The notes below the pieces were generated by a model. It did no database searches, was not told the DNA's origin, and saw only the letters and a program-made list of their open reading frames with translations. Positions 1-12,914 of a DNA stretch of 64,000 nucleotides are shown here, piece by piece. The translations under genes and the position numbers were made by a program. This DNA comes from Tilletiaria anomala UBC 951 (Eukaryota; Basidiomycota; Exobasidiomycetes; Georgefischeriales; Tilletiariaceae). Numbering within the stretch: the stretch's first letter is position 1; every line of letters begins with the position of its first letter. Location of the stretch: NCBI RefSeq assembly GCF_000711695.1, contig NW_013547020.1, positions 372,001-436,000 of the forward strand, given 5' to 3'.

Positions 1-231
1 AAGTGAGTGAACTGCACTTCTAGCTCAGATTCGAAAGACCCGTAAATCTATTTGATCCGCCTTGACGTCGTTGCGCCAGTAACAATTTGGTGGCTAGATG
101 CAGCATCCGCCGTAGCTGTCAGCAAATTAAAATCCAGCACAAAGTACAGCAGGTAAATTCGGCACGAGCGAGCAGGTGATGGTGAGGTGAAAAATAAAAT
201 CAAATAAAAAATCAGAACAGCAAAAATAAAC

Positions 232-337
232 TGCCTCCTAAGAGATTTGAACTCTTGATCTTCGCATTCATCCCAACTCGCGCATTATCACACGAATGTA
301 GTACAAGTGCGACGCTGTACCCCTTAGCCAAAGAGGC
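232..337 (-). tRNA. tRNA-Thr(UGU) with a 34-nt intron
   Basis: Read on the minus strand, the sequence folds as a full cloverleaf. The acceptor stem pairs GCCTCTT with AGGAGGC and the discriminator is A. The D stem is GCT/AGC, the T stem is AAGAG/CTCTT, and the T loop is TTCAAAT. The anticodon stem TCGCA/TGCGA closes a seven-base loop with anticodon TGT, which reads threonine ACA codons. A 34-nt intron sits one base 3' of the anticodon, the canonical position for nuclear tRNA introns, and removing it leaves a 72-nt tRNA. CCA is not encoded, as expected in eukaryotes. The A/B-box regions look intact, so it is probably functional. Confidence 0.93.
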
Positions 338-759
338 ATTGTTCCACATCCACTGAACCTTTAGCTTCTTAGCTCATGTAAGTATGTCCAGCTACGTAAA
401 ATATGTCACGGCCGAGAGCGTTATTCCTTGGAGGCCCCGATGACGTCGTTTCATCTGCCGCTCATCCCCTTTAGCGCCAAAGGCAATTGGAGCTTTCAAC
501 TGCCCAGGTGTGCAGTGTGCCGCATCAGCCGAGAAAGAGCACAGCCGACAACCTCTCGCATTCGTTTCTGCGAAAGCAAGATCGCAGGACTTCACGTTCT
601 TCTCCCACATCCTGCTTGCTCACTATTGGTTGAAGCTGTGTCCCTGGGTGTTTGAGGTGCAGATAGCCAGGCTCAACAGGCACATTTAACGAGATAGGCC
701 AGCACCAGATCTGGCACTTTGCAGGGGTGTTCAAACCCAGCTGTAGCAAGTCGAATAGG
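338..759. other. Intergenic region upstream of the UBA-protein gene
   Basis: Sequence between the tRNA and the first protein gene. Short open frames here lack coding character. It should hold the promoter and 5' leader of the gene starting at 760. I see no further RNA gene or repeat. Confidence 0.5.
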
Positions 760-2727
760 ATGCCGCAGGTCAAGATCATCAACGACACACTCCTGCCGCT
801 GCACATTTGCCTCAAGCAAGTCTCGCCGCTGTACTATGCTAACAATATTGAACCCTCTGGAGGTGAAGCGGTCTTCAATCCAGGCGCGGTGTGGTTTACC
901 ATAGAGGCAAGGATCGCGCAGATTAAAAAGGAAAGCGAGAAGGCGGAGAACGAGTACACACGTTGGGACACGTGGGTTCAATGGTCAGATCTTGCATCTC
1001 TTGATGAGGGCATGGCTGACGCAAATACTTTTCGCAGATACGTACCGATCGCAGCAGTCTCCGTGGCCGTCCTCTCTCTGGGGGTAGGCGCAGTCTACGT
1101 GGCAGGCACAGCTGCGGCAACTGGATCCATTTCAGGCATGCTCACCGCCATTTCGACCGACATGGCCGTGTCACTACCGACGGTCCGGCGGCTGTACAAG
1201 TATGCCAAGCAAGGACAGCGTGTGGTTCATATCGGTCAGGTAATCGGCATTGGCAATGAGAGCTCTTTGACGAACAAGCTTGCTGGAGTCACCACAGCTA
1301 CTCCGGGCACTAGCTCAAGCGGCAACAAATGGAGATGGCTCGGTAAAAAGCAGGGGTCGCCAGAAGATGCTAAAGCATTGAATAAAGCTGAGGGCAAAGG
1401 GCAGGGGCAACAGCTGCAGCGCAAAGCAGAAAAAGAGGTAGAGAACTCAGTCGCTAGAGCACTGAAGAACCTCCTTGACGGCTCTGTGCTCAGCTCTTAT
1501 GGCTGGTTCATGTCCAAGGAGCGCACGCTGCACATCATCGGCGGTCCGCGTGCGACCGAGGTCGAAGGGTTCTTGGTCATCGAAACGGACACTTACGAGC
1601 CGTTCCGCATCGTCGATGAGAAAGGAGAAATCGTCGGAATAGGTGTGGAGGAAGTCCCTGACGCTACCGAAGGAGAGAAAGCTGCAGCGTTGGATGCAGT
1701 CGCTGCTGTCAAAGGGGGCCAGGCGCACCCCGAAAGTGAAGGAATGCCCGAGTCGTTTAAGGGAGGAAATGGCAAGAATATGCCGCCTTGGAAGGAGCGC
1801 CTGGTCGCCTCGTTAAACAGTGCAACTACACAGACCTGCGCTACGCTCGCAGAATGGAAGATGTATGCCACAAAGCAAGCGGAGACCGCCCAGGAGTACG
1901 TGAAAGCTCGCAGTGGTATTCCGGCGGCCGACAAAGCAGAGATGCAAGCGAGAGGTTGGGAGATAGGTCTTGTGGAGCACACTGAGGCGGAAGGGGCCAA
2001 TGATGTCACAAAGTACTCAGCTGTTCCTACTCCATCTGAAGCACTAGCGGTACCCGATAGTTCTGTTGTTGGAGGAGCTACGACGGCCGACGCGGAAGCA
2101 GATGTCCCTCCTTCGCCTCAAAACGAATCATCGCCAGTCGACAAGCTTGTCGAGATGGGTTATACGCGACAAGAAGCGAGGCAAGCACTTTTGCACGAAC
2201 AGGGAAATCTCGAAAATGCGCTGGAGAGGCTGCTCATTCGGGACCAGGAAAAGGCTGTTCTCGCGCAGTCGCAGTCCGGTGTCAATTCAGCATGTAGCAG
2301 CACTGTCGCTTTTACGGCCGATTCTGCAGTTGGGCAGACGAGCAGCTCAGCAGATGCAACCGTGATGCTTGCTGGCACATCCGCACAACGTAGTGCCTCG
2401 CAGCTCCTCACCCCACCGGAGGCAACGACAACGACGTTGTCATCGTCCTCCTTTCCTGCACCAACCCCATCGCCCTCGTCTCCGGGCCGAGTGCTGCCGG
2501 TGAAGAACGCCGAGAGTGTGACGCAGCCGCACTGGGTGACGCGCGTGCATAATACAGCGAGCGGGTGGATCGACTCAGCGGAGCGTACGCCGTTTGTAGG
2601 CGGCGCGACCCGCATCGGCGCTGATGTCGTCCGCAAGCGCGGCGATCGCTGGTTGAGCAAGGATAGCAGCACCAGCATTGCCAAGAGGAGTGCGGCAGAG
2701 AAGAAAGGGAAGGAGAAGAATAAATGA
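760..2727 (+). CDS. Uncharacterised UBA-domain protein with a hydrophobic central segment
   Basis: A single-exon frame of 655 residues. The first ATG in frame is at 760; upstream in-frame starts are only GTG. The N-terminus (MPQVKIINDTLLPLHI...) is a compact, ordered-looking domain rich in beta-type hydrophobic patterns. I recall related N-termini in fungal proteins but cannot name the family. Residues about 96-122 form a hydrophobic, Ala/Val/Gly-rich stretch that could be a membrane segment. A second ordered block lies near residues 245-300. After a Ser/Thr/Pro-rich linker comes a convincing UBA domain at about 458-497 (core VDKLVEMGYTRQEARQALL), which binds ubiquitin or folds as a scaffold. 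The C-terminus is very basic (KKGKEKNK). A ubiquitin-linked role at a membrane is inference; no enzyme motif is visible. Confidence 0.8.
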   Translation: MPQVKIINDTLLPLHICLKQVSPLYYANNIEPSGGEAVFNPGAVWFTIEARIAQIKKESEKAENEYTRWDTWVQWSDLASLDEGMADANTFRRYVPIAAVSVAVLSLGVGAVYVAGTAAATGSISGMLTAISTDMAVSLPTVRRLYKYAKQGQRVVHIGQVIGIGNESSLTNKLAGVTTATPGTSSSGNKWRWLGKKQGSPEDAKALNKAEGKGQGQQLQRKAEKEVENSVARALKNLLDGSVLSSYGWFMSKERTLHIIGGPRATEVEGFLVIETDTYEPFRIVDEKGEIVGIGVEEVPDATEGEKAAALDAVAAVKGGQAHPESEGMPESFKGGNGKNMPPWKERLVASLNSATTQTCATLAEWKMYATKQAETAQEYVKARSGIPAADKAEMQARGWEIGLVEHTEAEGANDVTKYSAVPTPSEALAVPDSSVVGGATTADAEADVPPSPQNESSPVDKLVEMGYTRQEARQALLHEQGNLENALERLLIRDQEKAVLAQSQSGVNSACSSTVAFTADSAVGQTSSSADATVMLAGTSAQRSASQLLTPPEATTTTLSSSSFPAPTPSPSSPGRVLPVKNAESVTQPHWVTRVHNTASGWIDSAERTPFVGGATRIGADVVRKRGDRWLSKDSSTSIAKRSAAEKKGKEKNK

Positions 2728-3595
2728 TCTTGTACTACAATATTATAGATTCTTTTCGTTGTATTTTATACCTTTGCACACTTGAGTGCTTCTCATGCTG
2801 TTGCCATAAGTCCACTATTCCGTCGCCCTACACACTCCATGGCCGCCGGGTCTGTCTCGCACGGATGTTTTCCACCAGCCCATTCATCTGTGCCGCGAAC
2901 TGGCATCCGTGTCACCTATGTTTGCCAACGCTGAATCCTTCGTGACAAGACGCCTTAAGCTCAACGCCGCGAGATACGGTAGATTGCAAGCTGGGCTCTG
3001 CGTGTTGGCGAGCGGATGATGCGGATGTCTTATTCTAACACAGCTTGACGTCACAAAATATGACGGGCTGGTTCCGCACTCCTGTTGGGGTGCACAGTTG
3101 CAGCATCCAGAAACAACGCATTATGTGCAGCAAACCAATGCGTACTTAAAAGGCCGGACGGAGCGACGTCATGCGGGCGAACAGGAGAAGTTGCTGAGGA
3201 CCGGAAAGGGATGGGAAAAGATTGGGAAATTGAACAGGGTTCCGGTGATATCACCGAATCCGGGGGATATTGCCTCCGTTAGCTCCACGGTTCGGCTGAT
3301 TTCTCGGGGAAATGGAGGAGTGGGCGCCCTGAAGCGGAGAAGGATAGGCGATGAAGCTGCTCGCTCGTTCCTCCATGCTTGACGATGCTTCATTCATCGA
3401 GGTTGGGCAACTCTTAAGGACTTGAAGACCCAGCTCGCTCTAGGGAGTTCCAGAAGTAGATTGTCTAGAAACGCGGCCAGCGCGGTCCAAGTTGAAGCCC
3501 AACTGATTCGCTTCGATCTTGACCTGCATGCATATACTTGCCCCGGGAGAATTGCAAGCACACCTGTCTGACAGGGCTGCAGTGCGACCTCACGA
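2728..3595. other. Intergenic region and leader of the Zn2Cys6 gene
   Basis: This is 3' flank of the UBA-protein gene followed by the presumed promoter of the transcription factor. Open frames on either strand have no codon bias or recognisable motif. No repeat or RNA gene was recognised. Confidence 0.45.
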
Positions 3596-6500
3596 ATGTC
3601 GTCCAATATCCAAGCTCTGCTCGCTGCTGCCCAAGGGCATGGGGATGTACGTGCTCACGGAAACGGAACGCAAGAGCAAGGCGCCGCTTCTCCTCAGGAA
3701 GGCCGAGCACATCTGGGCAGTGTCGCAGCCAGGCTCAGCATGTCTGACAATCCGCACGGTCTTCCGCTTCACCGCTCACCGGCGTCTGCGCAACCTCCGA
3801 GTCCAAAGTCGGGCATCGACTCCGTCAATCCATCCGTCGATGGCAGCAACACAAATGGCATGTACCATAAAACCCCATCTACATCGCTCTACCACAGCCC
3901 GACGCAAGGACACTCTTTTGGGCAGCATCTTGCAGGGGCCATGGGTGTGGAACGATCGCAGCCAGGCCTGAAAGTTGCGACCAATGGTATCTCGCATATG
4001 TACCAGCATGTGAGGCCCGCTGCCACGGCATCCGTGAGCGCTGGATCTGCCCCAGGCTCCGGCATCCCTCCCATTACAGCCTCGCGAGCCTTCAGCCCTG
4101 TAGGACCAAGCTTGTCGCATTCGCCTGCGCACTCGCCGCAACAAGGGATGCAAATGACAGAGTCATTCTCTACCACTTCCTCCTTCGCAACAGCTAGTGG
4201 AGGAGGAGGGACAAGCAAAAAATCAAAGGCAGCAGCGACGCACACCATTGCGGACGAGCTGGCGGAAGCGGTAGGCTCCAAGAAGGATCGCAAGCGCAAG
4301 CGGGTGCACTACTCGTGCGCTGAATGCCATCGGCGGAAGCACAAATGCGATCGCAAGATCCCGTGCAAGCCTTGCGTTGACCGAGGGATCGGCGCCGTCT
4401 GCAGGCCCTTCGAGGAAGGAGACCAGCATGGCGACGTGCGTGATCGCGTCGCGCGCTTGGAGGATATTGTCGAGGGCCTCGCCCTTGCGCAGACCGCCAT
4501 GGCGCGAGAACTGGCCTATGCTAAAGGGCTACTCCCTCCTGGCACGAAAGTGGAGGATGAACCTGGCGCAGCTGCCGACCTGGTCGGCTTGGCGGGGCTT
4601 GCAACAGCGCCCGGCTCAAACGGTGGCAGCAAGAGTGTGACAGGCAAAGCCCAGGATAGGTCCATTCCCATGGCGCAACCCACTTTCTCTGCTCTGCGAC
4701 GTAGCCAGGAGGACTTGGGCATGGATGGCAGCAATGAGGATATGGACAATGACATTCCTTTTGCCGAGCAAGACCATCACGGCGCCAAGCGCACACGCAC
4801 TGCCAACAATCACCATTCATCGTCTGCTACTTCATCCGCTGCTAGAGGTAGGTTCCGAGCAACGCAGGTATCGGCGGCGGAGAAGAATGATCCGGATGCA
4901 CACGAACTGGAAATCGAACGGAGGACGCTCGATGGTCAATTTGCCAATGATGGTGATAGCTGGTTCGGAGCGCTGGCGCTGCCGAGCGTTAGCCGAGGCG
5001 TCATCGAGACCGAGGTAGGTGTAAGACCCTGATGGGAGGAGCGTTACCTCATTGATGGACCAAAGGACTAGGCCAGCTGATGAAAAAGTGCACCTTTTTG
5101 AATCTGTAGATTCATGGCGAAAAGCTGGAGCTAGGCGCTCGTATGCCGAAGTACCCAGCATCACACAAGCTTAACAGGCTCATCTACGAGGGAGGCGCGC
5201 CGCCAGACATTCTCGATGAGCTCATGTCTGGCTTGCCACCGCGTTGCGAGACGGATTCGCTACTAGAACTCTACTTCCGCGATATCAACTGCACGCGTTT
5301 GCCCATCCACGAAGCCGACTTCCGGCAGAGCTACGAAGACTTGATGGAGTTCCGTTGGGGCGATGCCGAAGAGCGGCTTGGGGATGACGGTGCACGGCAC
5401 CTGCCATTCTTGTCTCTGCTCTACTCCATCCTCGCCATCGCCCGCCAAGCCAACGCCGAAAATAAGGAGACATTCGAGAGTGCCAAAACTGGTGCCACAC
5501 GCCTGTACCACCTCTGCCGCAAGTGTACGCTCGTCGCGAGTGTCATCAGGGTCGACCACATCGACCTCGTCCTCACACATCTGTTCACCGCGCGCTTCTT
5601 GACTGTCCAGCGCCAGAGCGCCGAGGCATGGAGCCAGCTCGGCACGACGATTCGCGCGGCGCAGGCGATCGGCTTGCATCGTGATGGGAGCAAGCTGGGC
5701 ATGGATGGCGTGACTACGGAGCGCCGCCGACGGATCTGGGCTTTGATCTTTTGGATGGACAAGACCACTTCCATCCTCCTCGGTCGACCGCAGGCCATCC
5801 AGGAGATGCATTGCGATACGCTTCCGCCAAGCGATATTGACATCGACACCATGCCGCGCTCGACGAAGCCACTACCACCAAAGCCTCCGTGCCAGGACCC
5901 AAAGTCCCCGCCGGGGGTCTACGCGTACGTCGCCATCCGGCATGAGCTCACCAAGCTGACCGGTCAAATCGTCGAACACTTTCAGAATTTAAGCTCGCCG
6001 CGCAAGTACTCGGATTGCCTTCGACTCGATGAGGATCTCGAAAAGTTTCAGAAGAGCTTGCCTCCGCCTTATAGATCGGAAGCACTTGGTGGTATTGATC
6101 GCTCGTTCGATAAGATCTGCCCCTGGCTGCCATTACATCGGTATTTGCTCAACGTCGAATATCACTATGTGCGCATCGCCTTGCATCGTCCTTGTGCGTT
6201 CCACTCGAGAGCATGCGTGTTTCGCCTTGACCTGACTCACTGTCCCCTTCTGCCCCTAAAGATGTTCTGCGAAACTCGGACAAGTACTCACAATCACGTA
6301 AGGCCGCCTTTCAGTCTGCCAAAATGGACAGGCTGATCCGCCAAGAGTACCATCGCGAGGTCAATTGGTCCAGCGATCGCGCACGTAAGGTGCACATGGG
6401 CGGTCTATATCGCCTTTTCAAGTGAGCCGAGCGAGCCCTCCAAGCTGCCGCACAGCGTTGACGCCTACTCTTCTCCGTCGCAGTGCTACTATGATGATCG

Positions 6501-7354
6501 GTGTGGCGCTTTTGTTGGACCCTAACTCGTCCGAGGCTCCGGAACTTCTTGCCATTCTGGATGAGTTCATCGAGCAGCACCGTGCGTCGGACTTGGCCGA
6601 CTTCTGCAGCAAGCGTGAGGTGAAAATCATCGAGCTCTTCCGCGCCAAAGCTCAAGATCCGAGCTGGTGCGCTGCCACAGCCACAGGCGCGCGAAAGCGA
6701 GCTAACGCGCAGCGTGCCCGAACCACTACGCCCAAGCTTGGACCGCCAGTATCGTCCATGCGGACGGATATTACCCCAACGAAGAAGGCCAGCACAGTCG
6801 GGCCCACGGCTGCCGGCACTGTAGCTGGTCTGAGCAATATTTCGACGCCTCCTGATGAATCAACAACCTCTTCGAATGATAACGACCTCGCGCAGACTAT
6901 TTTCGATCAGCTTGGCGGGCTTGAGAACTTTGGTCTCTACCAGAACTCCGTCCCGCCTGCTGACGGAACGCTTGCTCCGCAGCCCATGACCCTTGACCTC
7001 AATGGCGGTTTCGATGAATTCATCACCTTTTGGTCAGAAGGCCCCACTGCGTCTACACCCGCGCCGCCCGAGACGAAAGACGTCAAAGCCAGCACCGGCA
7101 TGACGCCGAGCACGAGCCAAGTGGGCTGCGCTTTTGGCTCCTTGGATACGCTCTCTTCGCCAGCCACCGGCACCGACATGAACGTTTTTGGCAAAGGCGC
7201 AATGAACGTGTCCTTCCCCCCCGGCGCGACGTTGGCTCCTGCTTCGCGTGGCAATAGCGACGATTCCACATTGATCCCCTGGGGCGGTCTCATCGAGGCG
7301 ATCGCTCCAAGCAATCAGGGTATACCGAGTCACAGCCATGTCGGCAAGCGGTGA
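3596..7354 (+). CDS. Zn2Cys6 fungal transcription factor with a Fungal_trans domain
   Basis: Four exons join in phase: 3596-5014, 5110-6193, 6262-6421 and 6484-7354, giving 1177 residues. All three introns are GT-AG (95, 68 and 62 nt). The nuclear DNA-binding domain is a binuclear zinc cluster near residues 240-270: a basic lead-in (KKDRKRKR) and then CAECHRRKHKCDRKIPCKPC with the sixth cysteine following. Just after it, the segment starting RDRVARLEDIVEGLA fits the usual dimerisation coiled coil. Exon 2 carries the fungal-specific regulatory domain, with blocks such as FRDINCTRLPIHEADF, AIGLHRDGSKLG and RRRIWALIFWMD. The exon 2-3 junction restores the typical ALHRPYVLR stretch, which supports the splice model. 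Flanks are Ser/Pro-rich and likely activation regions. The target pathway cannot be told from sequence. Its 3' end faces PPX1 with only 38 bp between stop codons. Confidence 0.92.
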
Positions 7355-7392
7355 GCGACGGAGCTCGGCATGCAAATATGTTCAGTCCTCCA

Positions 7393-9520
7393 TTATGGAA
7401 AATTAAAATGCTTCAATACAGATAACACCACTGGGAGGATCACTTTGCGATTCGCTTTGGCATTTCTTTGGCGATATGCCCGGACCCAGAGGGTGTTTCC
7501 GCTCGGAGAGCCGAGCCAGTTTCCTTCCAGTCCAACGCGATCGAGGCGATCTCGCTTGCCGCTGGAAGGTATCTCTTTTCCTTTCCACGGTTGCTTGAGC
7601 ATCAGACGAAGGGGCGATGCCGGCGCCTCCTTGTACGCCGCCCCATCCGAAATGTACGTCTCTTGTTCTAAGCCTTTCAGGAGGCCAGAGAAGACAGGTG
7701 GGGGCGCCAACTGCCCTTGTGGCGTGGACTGGCGGTGAATGATGATCCTGGGAGTATCTAGTCAACGTCATGCTTTTTGAAAACGCTTTCGCATGCTGCA
7801 AGCAAACCCACAGTTCACGCATGTGCTTGTCCTTTTCGTCTTGCGTGCGCTGCTTTTCGCGGCACCTCATCAAGCATATCGCGAAGTCGAGATCACTCTC
7901 CGCCATAAAATCATCGAGAGCTCTCCACCAGGCATCCCACAACGTTTGCCTCTCTTCTTCCGGTTTCTTGATCGGCGTTTTCTCAAAGCCGTATACGAGT
8001 GCAGACATGGATGTAGGGATGGTGGAAAAAGCAATATGCAAATCTAGTTGCATCTTGGATCCAATAGCCACCGCACCGGCTGTGACCGACATGATCTTAC
8101 AATCTCTCCGGAGAAAATCGTCAGCGGACAGGTGGTAAATGACCGACCTCTTGGCGAACGAAATGGATTTCCAAGCTGGAGCAACCATATCGCGCAATGC
8201 ATCGATGCGCTCCTGCGTTGGTGTATCAGGATCGGGCTCCGTATTGGTGCGCTTGACGAGGACTGGCGACGGTGGGCTCGTAAGCTGATTGGCGAAGGCA
8301 ACATCTTTCTCCGGGACGCTTCCAAACAGCGCTGACGTGATCAAGTGGTTGGGTACAAGTTGCGGCATCATGCTGCTGATGTTGGAGATTATCCGCGCCC
8401 TATTGGTCGGATCAGCCAAGGAGGAGAAGGGCAATAGCAGGTTGTAGGCTTTTGCGTCGTGCTTAGTGCCCTTACCCAACGGGCGAAGCTTGAGCTGCGA
8501 GGCACAAAATCATCAGTCACATTGTATGACCGATGCGACGCTTACATCTCTCACATTGTCCGTATCCAGCGCGATGGCCGTGAGTAGCAAGTCGGCCACG
8601 GTGATGGGGATTCCGCCTGAAGTGTGTTTCTCTTTACTAAGCCACTGACCTTGAAAAAGCATAGCGACCATGCTAGCGCAACTTCCGACCGGATCCGCGT
8701 CTGGTGGTTTAATCCAGCGTAGAGGTACAGTAAGATGCGCCTGCTCGTCCGCATGGTGATCGACGATCAGCCTTACTTCGCGTTCCATCCCTTTGCTGCC
8801 CCAGAGCGGGCCGAGCCGATTATGATCGACAAGACCAAAGGAAATGCCGTTGGCTGGCCCGAGCTTTGGAGATGTCGCAAGAACGTCCTGGTGGAATTTG
8901 TTGCGCCGACGAAGGGCAGGGGCCGAAGTATTTGCGGAAGACATAGCAATGCTCTCATGAGCTGTACTTTCGCTCAGTGCATCGGCAATATCATCGAGCC
9001 ATGTCAGGTTAGGTAGCCAACCGTCTCGTAACATGGAAGCGCTGTCGCCCAGTGTGATCTGCAGAACCAGGTTGTTCTCCGGGCGCAAGGGCGACGTCGA
9101 GCGGTTCGCTTGGATGATCGGCACATATAGCGTCGTCCTTCCATTTGCGTGCCCCAGGCGAGGGTGAGGGAGCGCTGTGAGCAGATAGGCAAGAGCAATG
9201 GCACTTGCGACCGAATCGAGGTCTGCTGCGTCATTACCCATGATGATCACAATGTTTTCATCGCCAGCGCTGGATAAGCCAGAAAGTTTTGCCAACAGCT
9301 TTTCCTTGCCACTTTGCAGAAAGCTTTGCAGGGAATGCATTCTCTTGTCGTTAGCCTCTGAGGGATGGTGAGGACACGCACTAGAGGAAGAAGCGTTTCT
9401 TGAGCCTTGCTCGGCGATTGCATCGCCCGAGACCTCGTCCTTCGAGACCTTCTTGCTGCTGTCCTTGATTGTCAAATCAGCAAATGACTCTTCGACGGTG
9501 AACTCTGCGAAATTGGGCAT
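7393..9520 (-). CDS. PPX1: Exopolyphosphatase, DHH/DHHA2 family (PPX1)
   Basis: Three exons on the minus strand: 9520-8546, 8494-7812 and 7747-7393, giving 670 residues. Introns are 51 and 64 nt; the second has a weak GTGGGT donor and a TTGAC branch-like site. The enzyme removes terminal phosphate from inorganic polyphosphate in cytosol or mitochondria. DHH-family signatures are clear: NIVIIMGNDAADLDSVASAI holds the metal-binding DxD, FGLVDHNRL carries the DHN motif, and LIVDHHADE is the DHH motif. LLLTAIALDTDNVRD completes the active site. The DHHA2 domain ends with AYRQRNAKANRKV, typical of PPX1, and this block is reached only if intron 2 is removed. The protein is longer than yeast Ppx1 (about 397 residues) through an N-terminal Ser-rich tail and inserts. 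The start is the ATG at 9520. Confidence 0.9.
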
Positions 9521-10042
9521 GTTGACGACTCTTTAGGTGTGAAAGAGTGCATATGCATTTGAATATTTCAGCCTCTGGCCCATCGCCAGCCGTCGTCAAT
9601 TTTACCTTTTCCATGGCCCCATGGTCAACCCGGACCCCGAAGGAAGGTCCCTCATTGAGGCTTGCGCTTACAGGGTTGATGGTGGCAGATCGTGGCCGAG
9701 GAAGAGACGGCAGGAGGGTCCTGTGGAGGAACATGGCCTTCAAAGGTCAAAGTAGATCCGGAACGAGCCGTTGTCGATTTGTGCATCCTCGCAACGCCAA
9801 TAACTCGCGTCCTTGAGCACCGCGTTTCACGGTGAGCGTCACCCAACTTCAACACCTGTGACACCTCCCATATCTCTGCCATTGTTGCAACTTCGCACTT
9901 CGGGGCTCGGGAAAGGCGACACAACAGGCGACCAATCGATTTGCGCGGCTGACGGCCAGCACTGCTGAGTTCTCCTACGACACTTCATCGAAGGGCCTAC
10001 GAGCCTCCTCTCGGCAACGACTCAAACACAGTTGTGGGTAGA
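9521..10042. other. Divergent promoter region between PPX1 and the Mim1-like gene
   Basis: About 520 bp separate the two divergent ATGs. A minus-strand open frame at 9477-9743 overlaps the PPX1 start out of frame and is probably leader sequence. No recognisable element was found. Confidence 0.45.
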
Positions 10043-10984
10043 ATGAACTCTGAACAGGGAAGCAGCGGTGCTTCTCTGCCAAATAGGGCTCTACAGCAGC
10101 AGCAAATGCAACAGCAACAGCAAGATCCGATGACTTTATCAGTCATTTCTCATTTCGAGCTTCCCGCGAGAGCATCGCCTTCGACTGCTGCATTCGAGGG
10201 GCAAAGCCAGCCTAGCCATTCTTCATCTTTACATCCTTCTGATGCAGCGGCAAGTAGTCTTACCCCGGGAGACTTGCTCGGCAGCTCTTCTCATTCAGGT
10301 TCGTGGGGGAAAGCGAAAGTGTCCGCGGTCGAGTCGACTGATGTATCTTGGTTTCTGATTGATACTTCTTCAGCCTTATCAACACAAGCGTCACACTCAA
10401 TACCTGCATGGGTGGACAAGTCACTGCCTGCAGCTTCGGGAAAAGCTACCGCACAAGCAGCTATCCCCAGTGGTCCTGAATTTGACGAGGAGAAGCGCGG
10501 CGACCGCGTACGACGACGACGCGCGGCCTCTGCCTCCTCCGGGTTTTCAGACGAGTCATCAACACTGGAATATCCGGAACGATCCGCGTCGGAACCCTCG
10601 GCACAAGCAGTGGTAACGCCAGCTCCGTCAGGCTCGCTGACCCGATCTATATTCACACCGGGAATATCGCCGTGGCGGCGGGCCTCGCTGTTGCTCGCCT
10701 CGCTCGCCATCAACCTCGGTCTGCCCTTCATCAACGGCGTGATGGTCGGCTTTGGGGAGATCTTCGCGCGCTCCGTGCTGGCGCCCAAGCTTGGCCTGCT
10801 GATTCGCGAGCCAGGAGTAGGAGGCGTAGGCATCGGTGCTAGACAGCCGTCGAATGCGCAAGCGCTTGGTGCTGCGCGCGCCAGCAGGAGCCGCAAGGTT
10901 GGGCTAGAGGGCCATAGGAGTCAGGTGGAGAGCGCGGAAGAATTGGCAAAGCGCACATCTCAGGCCAAGCACGCCATGTCATGA
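10043..10984 (+). CDS. MIM1: Mim1/Tom13-like mitochondrial outer-membrane import factor
   Basis: A single exon of 313 residues from the ATG at 10043. The conserved part is at about residues 209-245: SPWRRASLLLASLAINLGLP followed by FINGVMVGFGEIFARS. This matches the one membrane-spanning segment of Mim1 (Tom13), which with Mim2 inserts alpha-helical proteins into the outer membrane and helps assemble the TOM complex. The rest is low complexity: a glutamine-rich start (QQQQMQQQQQ), Ser/Thr-rich cytosolic sequence and a basic patch (RVRRRRA). Yeast Mim1 is only about 113 residues, so the N-terminal domain is greatly extended. The assignment rests on the membrane segment alone, which is the only part conserved in the family. 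It converges with the PP2A gene 270 bp downstream. Confidence 0.82.
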   Translation: MNSEQGSSGASLPNRALQQQQMQQQQQDPMTLSVISHFELPARASPSTAAFEGQSQPSHSSSLHPSDAAASSLTPGDLLGSSSHSGSWGKAKVSAVESTDVSWFLIDTSSALSTQASHSIPAWVDKSLPAASGKATAQAAIPSGPEFDEEKRGDRVRRRRAASASSGFSDESSTLEYPERSASEPSAQAVVTPAPSGSLTRSIFTPGISPWRRASLLLASLAINLGLPFINGVMVGFGEIFARSVLAPKLGLLIREPGVGGVGIGARQPSNAQALGAARASRSRKVGLEGHRSQVESAEELAKRTSQAKHAMS

Positions 10985-11253
10985 AATGGAGTTTATGGGC
11001 AGCAGCCAGCACACATCTGCGCAGCAGGCACGTTGGCGCCCTGGATCATGGATCACGCATACGCGACGGATCGCCGCCTCTCCATGATCCTCACCACATT
11101 GGCAGCAGTGACAGCAAATTTTCATCGAGCGCGTCCCACACAGTGCCGCATGCGAGTCAACGCAAGCAATGGAGGGTACATCAATGCCATGGTCGAATCC
11201 CCATGAGATAGTGAAATCCTCTACAAGTTCCTTGGCCTGCTTTGGTTTTAGTC

Positions 11254-12914
<1,661 letters not shown>

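Noticed and set aside
7403-7790. The long C-terminal reading of PPX1 exon 2 to 7403
   Set aside because: This tail is intron 2 and the wrong frame. Splicing to 7747 restores the conserved DHHA2 end.
9477-9743. Minus-strand frame of 88 codons upstream of PPX1
   Set aside because: No conserved motif; overlaps the PPX1 start out of frame and is probably leader.
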